A program made the translations under genes and the position numbers. Below are positions 7,133-14,587 of a stretch of 37,638 nt of DNA, piece by piece; the first letter of the stretch is position 1; each line of letters opens with the position of its first letter. Source of the stretch: Eubacterium sp. (GTDB lineage: Bacteria > Bacillota > Clostridia > Lachnospirales > Lachnospiraceae); NCBI GenBank assembly GCA_003486385.1, contig DNFT01000114.1, positions 1 through 37,638 of the forward strand, in the 5' to 3' direction. The notes under the pieces were generated by a model. It had not been told where the DNA came from. It did no database searches and saw nothing but the letters and a program-made list of their open reading frames with translations.

Positions 7133-8269
7133 TTATCTGGTACTCAGAAATTCATACTCATGCCTTGCAGCCTCATCATCAGGGTAAAGCTCCAGATATT
7201 CACCGAATTTCTCATAAGCAGTCTTAAACTGATACATATATTCGTAACAGCATGCCTGATTGAACATGAGCTCCTTCTTCGCATCTGTATCTCCAAGAGC
7301 AAGTCCCGCCGCGAAATAACCAAGAGCAGAATTATAGTCTCCCTTGTTCATGCAATACACGCCATACTGATTATATGCACCGGCATCCGACGGATAGCTC
7401 TTAAGGTATGCCTCGTACATACTCACCGCTTCTTCACCCTTGCCAAGCTTCTCATAAGTCATCGCAAGATAGAATTCCGCCTCCTGCATTCCATCATCTA
7501 TAGCCTTTGAAAGGAACTTCATGGCATTCTCATAATCGCCTATGATATAATATGTCTTGCCCTTAACGAAATTATCCGCTCCGTCAACCTCAAGTGCCCT
7601 CCTCAGATATGAGATGGCACGATTCTCAAAGCCCGCCTTGTGCAGGCTGTAATAAATGTTATAATACATCTCATAATCATCAGAGTATTCCTTCAATGCC
7701 TCCTCATAATCTAAGACTGCTTCATTCTCCATTCCCTGCCCGGCATATATGCCTCCGCGGAGAAAATACTGCTGCCCGGCATTATAATTCTTCCTGATCA
7801 ATACCGTATAACTGTCAATCGCTCCCGCACTGTCACCATAGTATGTCTGGAGTGAGGCGTAATACTGAAGCGAATCAAGGTCTATCTCATCATAAACGCT
7901 GATATTTTCCACAACCTTGCCAAAATACTCCATAGATGTGGCATAATCTCTCAGGAAATATGAGCAGACACCTATTCCCCACTGTGCCTCCTTTGACGAC
8001 TTGTCATCAGTATATGCAGCCATAAAAGCCTTCTTTGCCTCGTCATAATTTCCAAGCTCCACATAAGCTTTTCCGAGATTAACATTATATTCGGCTTTTC
8101 CGTCCTTATCCTTGTCAACGGCTTCCTCAAATGCCTTTACAGCCTTATCATACTGCTCTGCATTATAATATTCTATACCTGTATTGTTGAGCTTCTTAGC
8201 ATTCCTGCCGCACGCACACAACGCAATGCTGCATACTATCACAGCTCCTGCCAATGTTATTTTTTTCAT
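7133..8269 (-). CDS. TPR-repeat lipoprotein
   Basis: A 378-residue membrane-anchored, extracytoplasmic protein. The N-terminus MKKITLAGAVIVCSIALCAC is a lipoprotein signal with cysteine at about 20 as the lipidation site. The rest is a series of about nine degenerate tetratricopeptide repeats, for example YNAEQYDKAVKAFEEAV, AYVELGNYDEAKKAFMAAY, YIIGDYENAMKFLSKAI and YCMNKGDYNSALGYFAAGL. TPRs are protein-binding scaffolds; no enzyme domain is seen. ATG 8269 has GAGGG 9 bases upstream; an in-frame TTG immediately before it is less likely. It has its own promoter (8373-8402) and leads the operon with hflX and folA. The specific role is unknown. Confidence 0.85.
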   Translation of the reverse strand: MKKITLAGAVIVCSIALCACGRNAKKLNNTGIEYYNAEQYDKAVKAFEEAVDKDKDGKAEYNVNLGKAYVELGNYDEAKKAFMAAYTDDKSSKEAQWGIGVCSYFLRDYATSMEYFGKVVENISVYDEIDLDSLQYYASLQTYYGDSAGAIDSYTVLIRKNYNAGQQYFLRGGIYAGQGMENEAVLDYEEALKEYSDDYEMYYNIYYSLHKAGFENRAISYLRRALEVDGADNFVKGKTYYIIGDYENAMKFLSKAIDDGMQEAEFYLAMTYEKLGKGEEAVSMYEAYLKSYPSDAGAYNQYGVYCMNKGDYNSALGYFAAGLALGDTDAKKELMFNQACCYEYMYQFKTAYEKFGEYLELYPDDEAARHEYEFLSTR

Positions 8270-8372
8270 CAATAAAATCCCTCTTCATATTCTGAACCTG
8301 ACGCATACTTCCATACGGTACCTGCATCGCATAATTCCGCATGTAAATCGCTTATTAACAGGCAATAAGTAT

Positions 8373-8402
8373 AGTATAATGCCAACTTCCCTTTTACGTC
8401 AA
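8373..8402 (-). promoter_or_regulatory. Predicted sigma-A promoter of the TPR-hflX-folA operon
   Basis: On the minus strand TTGACG (8397-8402), an 18-base spacer and TATACT (8373-8378), about 104 bases upstream of the TPR lipoprotein start and just past the relQ stop. Confidence 0.6.
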
Positions 8403-8430
8403 TAATTTATAGCTTATATGTTACAATATT

Positions 8431-9096
8431 TTATTCAGCTTCAGTTGTCTCTATCTTATCGCGAATCTGCTGCATTCTCGCATCAAGCTGACTGATAAGC
8501 TCCGCACAATAAAATAACTGTTCAGAGATATCCTCCGCCTTCTTTATATTTTTCTTATATTTAAGCTTATGCTCTAAGCTTGCCCAGAAATCCATGGCGA
8601 TTGTCCTGAACTGTACCTCAACTCTCATTGGCTTCTTCATATCCGTTAAGAATATCGGCACCTCAATTATAAGATGTACACTTCTGTAGCCATTCGGCTT
8701 TGGATTCTTGATGTAATCCTTTATGGCAATCAGTCGTATATCATCCTGCTCAAGCAGATAATCGATAAGCTCATATATATCATCCGGGAATGAGCAGATA
8801 ACCCTTATTCCCGCAATATCGTTAAGCTCCTTCTCAATATTATCAACCGAGAATTCAATACCTCGTCTTGCAAGCTTCTCAACGATGCTTTCCGGTGTCT
8901 TGATTCTGCACTTTATGCTCTCGAATGGGTTTCTGCTCTTTTTCAGTGCAAGCTCCTTGTTAAGGACATCAAGCTTAGTCTTGACCTCAAGCATCGCACA
9001 TTCATAGTACATCATAAGCTCACGGAATTTTCTTATCTCCCCCGAATCGAAACAGTCCTTGAACACCTCAAGCTTATATTCATCCATAATTTCCAT
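8431..9096 (-). CDS. relQ: Small alarmone synthetase, RelQ/YjbM type ((p)ppGpp synthetase)
   Basis: Transfers pyrophosphate from ATP to GDP or GTP to make (p)ppGpp. The 221-residue protein has a RelA/SpoT synthetase domain but no hydrolase, TGS or ACT domain. Key motifs are the basic IKCRIKTPESIVEKLARRG, NDIAGIRVICSFPDDIYE (metal and nucleotide site), the DYIKNPKPNGYRSVHLIIE G-loop, and VEVQFRTIAMDFWASLEHKL (catalytic Glu and substrate contacts). The layout matches B. subtilis YjbM. RBS GGAAGG is 9 bases before the ATG. It follows the YczE-like gene by 21 bases and is the last gene of a run containing an RsuA-family enzyme and a ribosomal GTPase fusion. Confident synthetase call; RelQ rather than RelP rests on overall resemblance. 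Confidence 0.9.
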   Translation of the reverse strand: MEIMDEYKLEVFKDCFDSGEIRKFRELMMYYECAMLEVKTKLDVLNKELALKKSRNPFESIKCRIKTPESIVEKLARRGIEFSVDNIEKELNDIAGIRVICSFPDDIYELIDYLLEQDDIRLIAIKDYIKNPKPNGYRSVHLIIEVPIFLTDMKKPMRVEVQFRTIAMDFWASLEHKLKYKKNIKKAEDISEQLFYCAELISQLDARMQQIRDKIETTEAE

Positions 9097-9117
9097 AGCT
9101 TTTTACCTTCCATACAA

Positions 9118-9753
9118 TCATTTTTTATCTGAAATAATATATTTGTCTATGACATTATCCGTCATCCATGTGATGACAGGTCCGAGTGCCAACGACATAA
9201 TCACAGTGACCACACCGAGCGTTGACCCGAGCGCCCAGCCTGCCACACACACAACAAGGTCATAGCATATTCTCACAACCCTGAAGGGAACCTTCTTTAT
9301 CTTGTCGGCAAGTATATACGAAATGGCATCGTACGGAGAAGTGCCAAGAGAAGCCCCCATATATGCCGAAGCAGCGATGATAAAGATGAACAACGCAGGT
9401 ATCATTACGAGGATTCTCACAGCCATCGGATCAAATGCCCCGGCAGGTATCCACTTATCATTAAGCCACGTAAAAAAATCAAAGCTGTAGCCTACAAGAA
9501 ACATGTTTGCAAGAGTACCCCAGCCAATCTGATTTTTTGCGAAGATAAATACAAAAATGAACAAAAAAGAATTAAAAACTGCCTGCCATGTTCCAAGGCT
9601 CAGACCAAGGATTCTTGACATTCCAAGATTAAACATCGTACAGGGGTCTGTTCCAAGGTTCGTCCTATTCAGGAATGACAACGCAAAGCCCATCATAATA
9701 ACAGCAGCCACAACAATAACCAATCTTCTCTTATCAACATTTCTGAATTTCAT
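9118..9753 (-). CDS. YczE/YitT-like polytopic membrane protein
   Basis: A 211-residue inner-membrane protein with five predicted hydrophobic segments (about 10-30, 52-72, 80-100, 113-135 and 160-195). Sequences such as GFALSFLNRTNLGTDPCTMFNLGMSRILGLSLGTWQ and YMGASLGTSPYDAISYIL are two similar G-T-x-P half-motifs and resemble the YczE/YyaS family, whose B. subtilis member affects surfactin production by an unknown mechanism. ATG 9753 is chosen because GGAG is 6 bases upstream; longer in-frame starts extend into non-conserved sequence. It lies 89 bases after the TetM-like/NYN gene and 21 bases before relQ. No transport substrate can be inferred. Confidence 0.75.
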   Translation of the reverse strand: MKFRNVDKRRLVIVVAAVIMMGFALSFLNRTNLGTDPCTMFNLGMSRILGLSLGTWQAVFNSFLFIFVFIFAKNQIGWGTLANMFLVGYSFDFFTWLNDKWIPAGAFDPMAVRILVMIPALFIFIIAASAYMGASLGTSPYDAISYILADKIKKVPFRVVRICYDLVVCVAGWALGSTLGVVTVIMSLALGPVITWMTDNVIDKYIISDKK

Positions 9754-9842
9754 TTTATTCTCCATTTCCGGTCGAAAACCAACCGCATAAGTATATGCAG
9801 CCGGTTCCGCCACTTCTTCAAGCTTTCTTCCGTATATATTAT

Positions 9843-12524
9843 CTACCCGTCTTTTTTATCTTCAGACAAAATACCATTTTTAAATATCTCATGGTCACCT
9901 ATATAATTTTTCTCCGGTCTGTTGGCTGCGCTGTATGCCTCAGCAAGGCTCTGTCGCGCCGAAGCTACCTCTTTTTCAAAATCCCTCGACGACATAAGCT
10001 GGCAGCCCTGCCCCCTTATGATAATCTGCTCAAGCCCATCGGAGGTCACAACCGTTACATCATATTTTGAGGCATTCTCATGCGCGAACCGCTCTATATA
10101 TCTGTCCGCAGTCTCCGCCTCCCTGGTATAGACAACATGTATGTTGTGATAATCAAGGTACTCTGTCCTGTGTCCCGGCACCCTGTATGCGTCAAATACG
10201 GCAATGAGGTTGACCTTCTTAATTCCCTGATAATTGCACAATATATCAAGAAGCCTTCCGCGCGCTCCGTCTATATTCACTGCGGCAATATCCTTAAGCT
10301 CATCCCACGCAAACACAACATTATAGCCATCGACAAGAAGGTATTTTTCCTTCTTCGGTTCCGGCTTATTTTTCCCTGAGGAGGTGCCGTAGTCATATAC
10401 CACCGCCTTTGAGCCGGCAGACCTCTTCCACCGCTTTACCGCCCCCTTGTCATGGCTGTTAGCATGTGAGGTCCTTGCAATAATCTCGTCTATCTCATCC
10501 GTGCCAAGCGCGTAGTAGTCATCATCCTTACCGTCAGAACCGCTCCCTGCCGCAAGGGGGTTGATAAGCTTAAGCTCCTCATCGTTAAGCCCGCGCAGGC
10601 TCCCGTCATCTAAAAGAACAGCCTCAAGGTGCATATAAGCTTCCACTTCATCCCAAGGCACAACGAATCCGGCTCCATGCGCACAGAACACCGAAGCTGC
10701 CGGATTAGCCGTATCAGCCTCAGCTATATATCCTCTCTGCTCTATAACCTCCTCTGCATTGTGACATACATCATATCCATCGGCAAATAAGGTGAGATGT
10801 CCCTCGCCTCTTGTATATGCATTAACTTCCCTCTGATAATGTCTCATGCCCACCACCGGTGCACGTCCTGTAAGCACTGCCTTACCGTCCGATAAGACCG
10901 GGGAACCGCAATGACCCGACATGCGCTCAACATCCGTCATGGCACGCCCGAGAAAGCTCTGCGGCAGCTCAAGTGAAAAGCTGTAGTACGGCTCTAACAG
11001 CACATTATCCGCCTTCATAAGTCCCTGTCTAACAGCCCTGTAGACAGCCTGCCTGAAATCGCCGCCCTCTGTATGCTTTTGATGTGCACGTCCGGTAAGA
11101 ATGGTAAACTTGACATCAGTCAGTGCCGAACCTGTGAGCACACCCTTATGCTCCCTCTCGGCAAGGTGTGTCATTATAAGTCTCTGCCAGTTCCTGTCAA
11201 GTATATCCTCCCTGCACTGTGTAGTTATCGTTATTCCGCTGCCACGCTCTCCCGGTTCAATAAGTATATGTACCTCCGCATAATGTCTTAACGGTTCAAA
11301 ATGACCTACGCCCTCGGTCTTTCCTGCGACAGTCTCCTTGTAGACCACACTTCCCTCATCAAATTCCACGTTTACATCATACCTATCTTTTATTATACTT
11401 TTTAAAACCTCCGTCTGCACCTCACCCATCAGTTTTACATGAAGCTCACCAAGCTCCTCGTTCCAGACTATACTTAGCTGAGGCTCTTCCTCCTCAAGCT
11501 CACGAAGCGACAGGAGCAGCTTAGCCGGTGTAATGTCATCAACAGGCTTAATTCTGTAATCAAGAACCGGTTCAAGCACGGCATGGATATTCCCATACTC
11601 GCAGCCAAGCCCCTCTCCCGGATATGTACCGTTAAGTCCCAGTACTGCGCACACCATTCCCTGATATACTGTGTCACAAGTCTCGTATCTGTCTCCCGAA
11701 TATATTCTCAGCTGTGCCACCTTGTCATCGCCGATAACCCGGCGTACCTTAAGCTCACCGGAAGTCACCTTAAGATATGTGAGCCTGTTATCCTGCGCAT
11801 CCCTCGAAATCTTGTAGACACGCGCTCCGAACTCATCCCTGCCGCCCTCCGGCATGACAGTGTATTCATCCATAAGAGATAAAAGCCTGTCCACGTTATT
11901 AAGCTTGAGCGCAGAACCGAACACACAGGGAAACACCATCCTGTGCTTTACCGCATCAGCTATAGTACTCTCTCCAATGTTCCCATCCTTAAGGTATTCA
12001 TCCATGCAATGTTCATCGCACATTGCAAGGTTCTCATTAACAATGTCTGCTTCCTCATCAAAATCAATACAGCTCCCGGACAGCTCCTTTTGCAGATTCT
12101 CCATGAGCATGTCCCTGTCTGCCCCATTCATATCCATCTTATTTACAAAAATAAAGGTCGGAATATGGTATTGGTCAAGAAGCTTCCATACCGTCCGCGT
12201 GTGTGACTGGACACCATCCGCAGCGCTTATGACAAGCACCGCATAGTCAAGGACTGCCAGTGTTCTCTCCATCTCCGCCGAAAAATCCACATGTCCAGGT
12301 GTATCAAGCAGCGTAAAATATGTATTCTCCGTCTTTATCACTGCCTGCTTTGCAAATATGGTTATTCCCCTGAGTCTCTCTAGTTTATCCGTGTCAAGGA
12401 ATGCGTCCTTATTATCCACCCTTCCAAGCTTTCTTATCACATTCCCGGTGTACAAAAGCCCCTCTGAAAGAGTTGTCTTTCCTGCATCAACATGTGCAAG
12501 CATACCTATAACTATATTTTTCAT
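9843..12524 (-). CDS. TetM/EF-G-like translational GTPase fused to a C-terminal YacP/Rae1-like NYN nuclease domain
   Basis: An 893-residue cytoplasmic fusion. Residues 1-635 are colinear with ribosomal protection proteins and EF-G: G1 AHVDAGKTT (10-18), G2 RGITI (52-56), G3 DTPGH (74-78), G4 NKMD (128-131), G5 GSALK (203-207), then domains II-V (for example LTGRAHQKHTEGGDFRQAVY in domain IV and LLEPYYSFSLELPQSFLGRA). A charged linker (about 640-725) leads to an NYN/PIN-fold domain (728-862): LLVDGYNVVFAW (D732), VFDAYRVPG, EAETADRYIE (D807), VVTSD (D829) and a GQGCQLMSSRDFEKEV segment. This resembles Bacillus YacP (Rae1), which cuts mRNA in the ribosomal A site. The start at ATG 12524 uses GGAAG inside the preceding gene, which ends 2 bases before. 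Such proteins are often labelled tetracycline resistance; that is not shown here. A ribosome-rescue or quality-control role is inference. Confidence 0.88.
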   Translation of the reverse strand: MKNIVIGMLAHVDAGKTTLSEGLLYTGNVIRKLGRVDNKDAFLDTDKLERLRGITIFAKQAVIKTENTYFTLLDTPGHVDFSAEMERTLAVLDYAVLVISAADGVQSHTRTVWKLLDQYHIPTFIFVNKMDMNGADRDMLMENLQKELSGSCIDFDEEADIVNENLAMCDEHCMDEYLKDGNIGESTIADAVKHRMVFPCVFGSALKLNNVDRLLSLMDEYTVMPEGGRDEFGARVYKISRDAQDNRLTYLKVTSGELKVRRVIGDDKVAQLRIYSGDRYETCDTVYQGMVCAVLGLNGTYPGEGLGCEYGNIHAVLEPVLDYRIKPVDDITPAKLLLSLRELEEEEPQLSIVWNEELGELHVKLMGEVQTEVLKSIIKDRYDVNVEFDEGSVVYKETVAGKTEGVGHFEPLRHYAEVHILIEPGERGSGITITTQCREDILDRNWQRLIMTHLAEREHKGVLTGSALTDVKFTILTGRAHQKHTEGGDFRQAVYRAVRQGLMKADNVLLEPYYSFSLELPQSFLGRAMTDVERMSGHCGSPVLSDGKAVLTGRAPVVGMRHYQREVNAYTRGEGHLTLFADGYDVCHNAEEVIEQRGYIAEADTANPAASVFCAHGAGFVVPWDEVEAYMHLEAVLLDDGSLRGLNDEELKLINPLAAGSGSDGKDDDYYALGTDEIDEIIARTSHANSHDKGAVKRWKRSAGSKAVVYDYGTSSGKNKPEPKKEKYLLVDGYNVVFAWDELKDIAAVNIDGARGRLLDILCNYQGIKKVNLIAVFDAYRVPGHRTEYLDYHNIHVVYTREAETADRYIERFAHENASKYDVTVVTSDGLEQIIIRGQGCQLMSSRDFEKEVASARQSLAEAYSAANRPEKNYIGDHEIFKNGILSEDKKDG

Positions 12525-12526
12525 AA

Positions 12527-13156
12527 TCAATTCTTCCAATCACCCGACATCAGCTTATCGTACTCTGCCTCTGTCAGTTTTCTGTATTCCCCCGGTGCAA
12601 GGCTCTCATCAAGCCTCACTCCGCCTATTTCAATTCTTTTTAAGTATATTACCCTGCACCCCTCTGCCAGAAGCATTCTCTTTACCTGGTGCTTCTTCCC
12701 CTCATAAATCTCAAGCTCCGCGGCAAATACAGGTCTGTTTCTGTTAAATTCATTATCCCTGAAACGCTTTTTCGGTGTGAACCGTTTTTCAAATTCCTCA
12801 TATCTTCCACGTTCAGTGATTGTGATGACCGCACCCCTGGTCGGCTTTTCCTCGCCAGAAAGGGTCTGCCCCTCCTCAATCCTCTCTATCGCCTCATCAC
12901 TTAAGCTGCCTGTAGCAAACAGGTAATATCTCTTCGGTGCATGGTGCTTAGGATGCATAATACGCTGGTCGAAGCTCCCATCATTGGTAAAAAACAATAG
13001 CCCCTGTGTATCCTTATCAAGTCTCCCGACCGGAAACAGCTCTCCTGCCAGCTCCTCCGGAAAATATTCCATAACCGTCCTATGAGAAGCATCACTTCTT
13101 GCTGTTATACACCCTCCCGGCTTATTCATCATATAATACAACTTATTCTGAAACAT
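12527..13156 (-). CDS. RsuA/RluB-family pseudouridine synthase lacking the S4 domain
   Basis: Isomerises a specific uridine in rRNA to pseudouridine. The 209-residue protein starts almost directly with the catalytic domain (YYMMNKPGGCITARSD), then FPVGRLDKDTQGLLFFTNDG with the catalytic Asp, HPKHHAPKRYYL, EGKKHQVKRML and LAPGEYRKLTEAE. All are hallmarks of the RsuA/RluB/E/F group. The usual N-terminal S4 RNA-binding domain (about 60 residues) is missing. Its stop codon lies 2 bases before the ATG of the GTPase fusion, so the two are translationally coupled. ATG 13156 is chosen; AAAGGA is 12 bases upstream, rather far, and lies inside an inverted repeat (13160-13208). A TTG at 13186 is an alternative. 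Target residue (16S U516 or 23S) cannot be told. Confidence 0.88.
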   Translation of the reverse strand: MFQNKLYYMMNKPGGCITARSDASHRTVMEYFPEELAGELFPVGRLDKDTQGLLFFTNDGSFDQRIMHPKHHAPKRYYLFATGSLSDEAIERIEEGQTLSGEEKPTRGAVITITERGRYEEFEKRFTPKKRFRDNEFNRNRPVFAAELEIYEGKKHQVKRMLLAEGCRVIYLKRIEIGGVRLDESLAPGEYRKLTEAEYDKLMSGDWKN

Positions 13157-13159
13157 AAA

Positions 13160-13208
13160 AAGCACCAATCCTTTAATCGCTATCAATGATTATAACAGAT
13201 TGGTGCTC
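13160..13208 (-). promoter_or_regulatory. 10-bp inverted repeat covering the rsuA-family promoter -10 and RBS
   Basis: AGCACCAATC (13160-13169) and GATTGGTGCT (13199-13208 approx.) are perfect inverted repeats about 29 bases apart. The interval holds a consensus TATAAT (13189-13194, minus strand) and the AAAGGA RBS. On the minus strand the second arm is followed by TTTTT and then the ATG. It could be a repressor operator, a terminator of the upstream PocR gene, or a hairpin masking the RBS. Confidence 0.5.
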
Positions 13209-13241
13209 ATATTTGTAGTTAATTTTATGTGAATTTATTTT

Positions 13242-14012
13242 CTAATTTTTCATTGATGAGACAACGTCCGATATCTTAGTCACAATATCCTCTATATCCT
13301 TATTGACTGATGAACTCTTCTCCGACAGCTTACCGACTTCATTCGCTACAACAGAAAAGCCTGCTCCCAGCTCACCGGCTCTTGCTGCCTCTATGCTGGC
13401 ATTAAGTGCAAGTATCTTCTGCTTGCTCTGTATGCTTCTAAGCTCACCTGTCTTCTTCTTAATCTCCTCGACAAGATGATTAGCCGCATTCACGCCATCT
13501 GTAAGGCTGCCTATAATACCGCCATTTATCTTCCTGGAATATTCGGCATTGATAAAATTGTTAAGCACCTGTCCTAAAAGCATGGCCGAAGCATTGATTG
13601 ATTCCTCAGTACGGACATTAACCTTCTTAAGCGCCTCTATGTACTTGTCCTCATTGATTCCAAGCTCCCGCGCCACCTTACGGAACTTCTCCTCATCTGG
13701 ATGCTCCGGGAGAACCTGCCCTCCGATAACCGAGCCAACCTTCTGTCCCTCTACAACAAGGTCAATTCCGAAGTCGATGAGACCTGCATGGCAGTGGTAC
13801 ACGCCCTTGCCCTCCCTGTCACACTTCTCACATCTTCTGCAGCCTTCTTTGCTCCCTCTCGTAAGCTTAATACAGAAATCTGTAAAATTATAGCATCCGG
13901 AAATATATTTGCCGTCTGCGCCGACCGCAACTGTAGCAAGTCCGGTTGCCTTCGCCCAGTTATTCATAATATCTTCAAACTTATCCATATCTGCAAATTC
14001 TCTAATCTCCAT
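13242..14012 (-). CDS. Soluble PocR-domain sensor with short methyl-accepting chemotaxis signalling tip
   Basis: A 256-residue cytoplasmic sensor. Residues 8-155 resemble the PocR ligand-binding domain, with a cysteine cluster C40, C47, C58, C61, C64 and C74 in GCYNFTDFC...GCRRCEKCDREG...YHCHAGLIDFGIDLVVEGQKVGSVIGGQVL. Residues 160-256 are a coiled coil with the MCP hairpin tip KILALNASIEAARAGELGAGFSVVANEVGKLSEKS (split: 199-216 and 217-233), which normally contacts CheA/CheW. There are no transmembrane segments, no HAMP domain, and the signalling hairpin is short. RBS AGGAGG lies 6 bases upstream of the ATG. The leader carries one copy of the 76-bp double-hairpin repeat. PocR domains often bind small metabolites (propanediol-type regulators); the ligand here and whether it signals to chemotaxis are unknown. 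Confidence 0.85.
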   Translation of the reverse strand: MEIREFADMDKFEDIMNNWAKATGLATVAVGADGKYISGCYNFTDFCIKLTRGSKEGCRRCEKCDREGKGVYHCHAGLIDFGIDLVVEGQKVGSVIGGQVLPEHPDEEKFRKVARELGINEDKYIEALKKVNVRTEESINASAMLLGQVLNNFINAEYSRKINGGIIGSLTDGVNAANHLVEEIKKKTGELRSIQSKQKILALNASIEAARAGELGAGFSVVANEVGKLSEKSSSVNKDIEDIVTKISDVVSSMKN

Positions 14013-14056
14013 ACGCTGCCTCCTGTTCCCTCATTTTGAACATACTTTTTATTCTT

Positions 14057-14132
14057 TTAGTAAAGCGGACATTCGCAATCCGCTTTCGCTGCTTGCTCAC
14101 GAACGCAGTCGCTTTGCTTATTCTGCGTTCAA
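14057..14132. repeat. 76-bp double-hairpin repeat, copy 1
   Basis: Contains AAAGCGGA (14062-14069) paired with TCCGCTTT (14079-14086), and GAACGCAG (14101-14108) paired with CTGCGTTC (14123-14130). It matches copy 2 (14294-14369) at all but three positions, in the same orientation. It lies in the transcribed leader of the PocR-MCP gene, between the predicted promoter and the RBS. Confidence 0.85.
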
Positions 14133-14156
14133 ATACTCTAGCTTTTTGATTATACA

Positions 14157-14185
14157 ATTATACCATATTTTTTCGAAAAATTAAA
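14157..14185 (-). promoter_or_regulatory. Predicted extended -10 promoter of the PocR-MCP gene
   Basis: On the minus strand TGGTATAAT (TATAAT at 14157-14162 with an upstream TG) follows a poor -35 (TTTAAT, 17-base spacer). Transcription would start near 14150 and include repeat copy 1 in a leader of about 138 bases. Confidence 0.5.
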
Positions 14186-14232
14186 TATTTTTATAGCATT
14201 TTTTCCATATTTCTTTTAAAAATACAATATAC

Positions 14233-14276
14233 AAAAACCGCCCCGGAGATATACATTCCGAATACCTCCGGGGCGG
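14233..14276 (-). terminator. Intrinsic terminator after the FeoB-associated gene
   Basis: CCGCCCCGGAG (14238-14248) and CTCCGGGGCGG (14266-14276) form a perfect 11-bp GC-rich stem. On the minus strand it is followed by UUUUU (14233-14237). Confidence 0.85.
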
Positions 14277-14293
14277 CTGTAGCACCGCTTTTG

Positions 14294-14369
14294 TTAGTAA
14301 AGCGGACATTCGCAATCCGCTTTCGCTACTTGCTCATGAACGCAGTCGCTTTGCCTATTCTGCGTTCAA
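14294..14369. repeat. 76-bp double-hairpin repeat, copy 2
   Basis: Same structure as copy 1: AAAGCGGA (14299-14306) with TCCGCTTT (14316-14323), and GAACGCAG (14338-14345) with CTGCGTTC (14360-14367). It begins at the base next to the stop codon of the FeoB-associated gene and lies between that gene and its terminator. Three differences from copy 1, two of them in the spacer between hairpins and one in a loop. Confidence 0.85.
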
Positions 14370-14510
14370 TCAATGGCTGCAATGTCCTTTGCATTTACTG
14401 CAGTCGCCTCCACACACGATGGATTTGCCTGCCTTCTTATCCTTAACCATTCCATAGATAATAAATCCAACAACAGCAACAAGTATTGCCGCTACAATCA
14501 CTGTTCCCAT
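14370..14510 (-). CDS. FeoB-associated Cys-rich membrane protein
   Basis: A 46-residue protein. Residues 3-21 are one transmembrane helix (VIVAAILVAVVGFIIYG). The short tail after KDKKAGKS carries CGGDCSKCKGHCSH (C33, C37, C40, C44), the pattern of the FeoB-associated Cys-rich family that accompanies ferrous iron transporters. RBS GGAGG is 9 bases before the ATG. It has its own promoter (14537-14565) with a dyad over the -10, and ends before a strong terminator, so it is a single-gene transcript. No feoA or feoB is in the window, which is unusual for this family. The role in iron handling is inferred from the family's usual neighbours. Confidence 0.85.
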   Translation of the reverse strand: MGTVIVAAILVAVVGFIIYGMVKDKKAGKSIVCGGDCSKCKGHCSH

Positions 14511-14533
14511 AGTCTATTACCTCCGTTTCGTAT

Positions 14534-14565
14534 GTTAGTGTAATCTAACTCACTTCAAAAGTCAA
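14534..14565 (-). promoter_or_regulatory. Promoter with overlapping dyad (possible DtxR-type operator) for the FeoB-associated gene
   Basis: On the minus strand TTGACT (14560-14565), a 17-base spacer and TACACT (14537-14542). The -10 is overlapped by GTTAG (14534-14538) and CTAAC (14545-14549), an inverted repeat reminiscent of DtxR/IdeR-type iron-repressor sites. The repressor assignment is inference. Confidence 0.55.
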
Positions 14566-14587
14566 TATTTTTTTGCCGGGATATGTT

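Noticed and set aside
9843..12524. Calling the TetM-like gene an acquired tetracycline-resistance determinant
   Set aside because: No mobile element or transfer functions flank it, it is coupled to an rsuA-family gene, and it carries an extra nuclease domain. It looks like a resident chromosomal gene.
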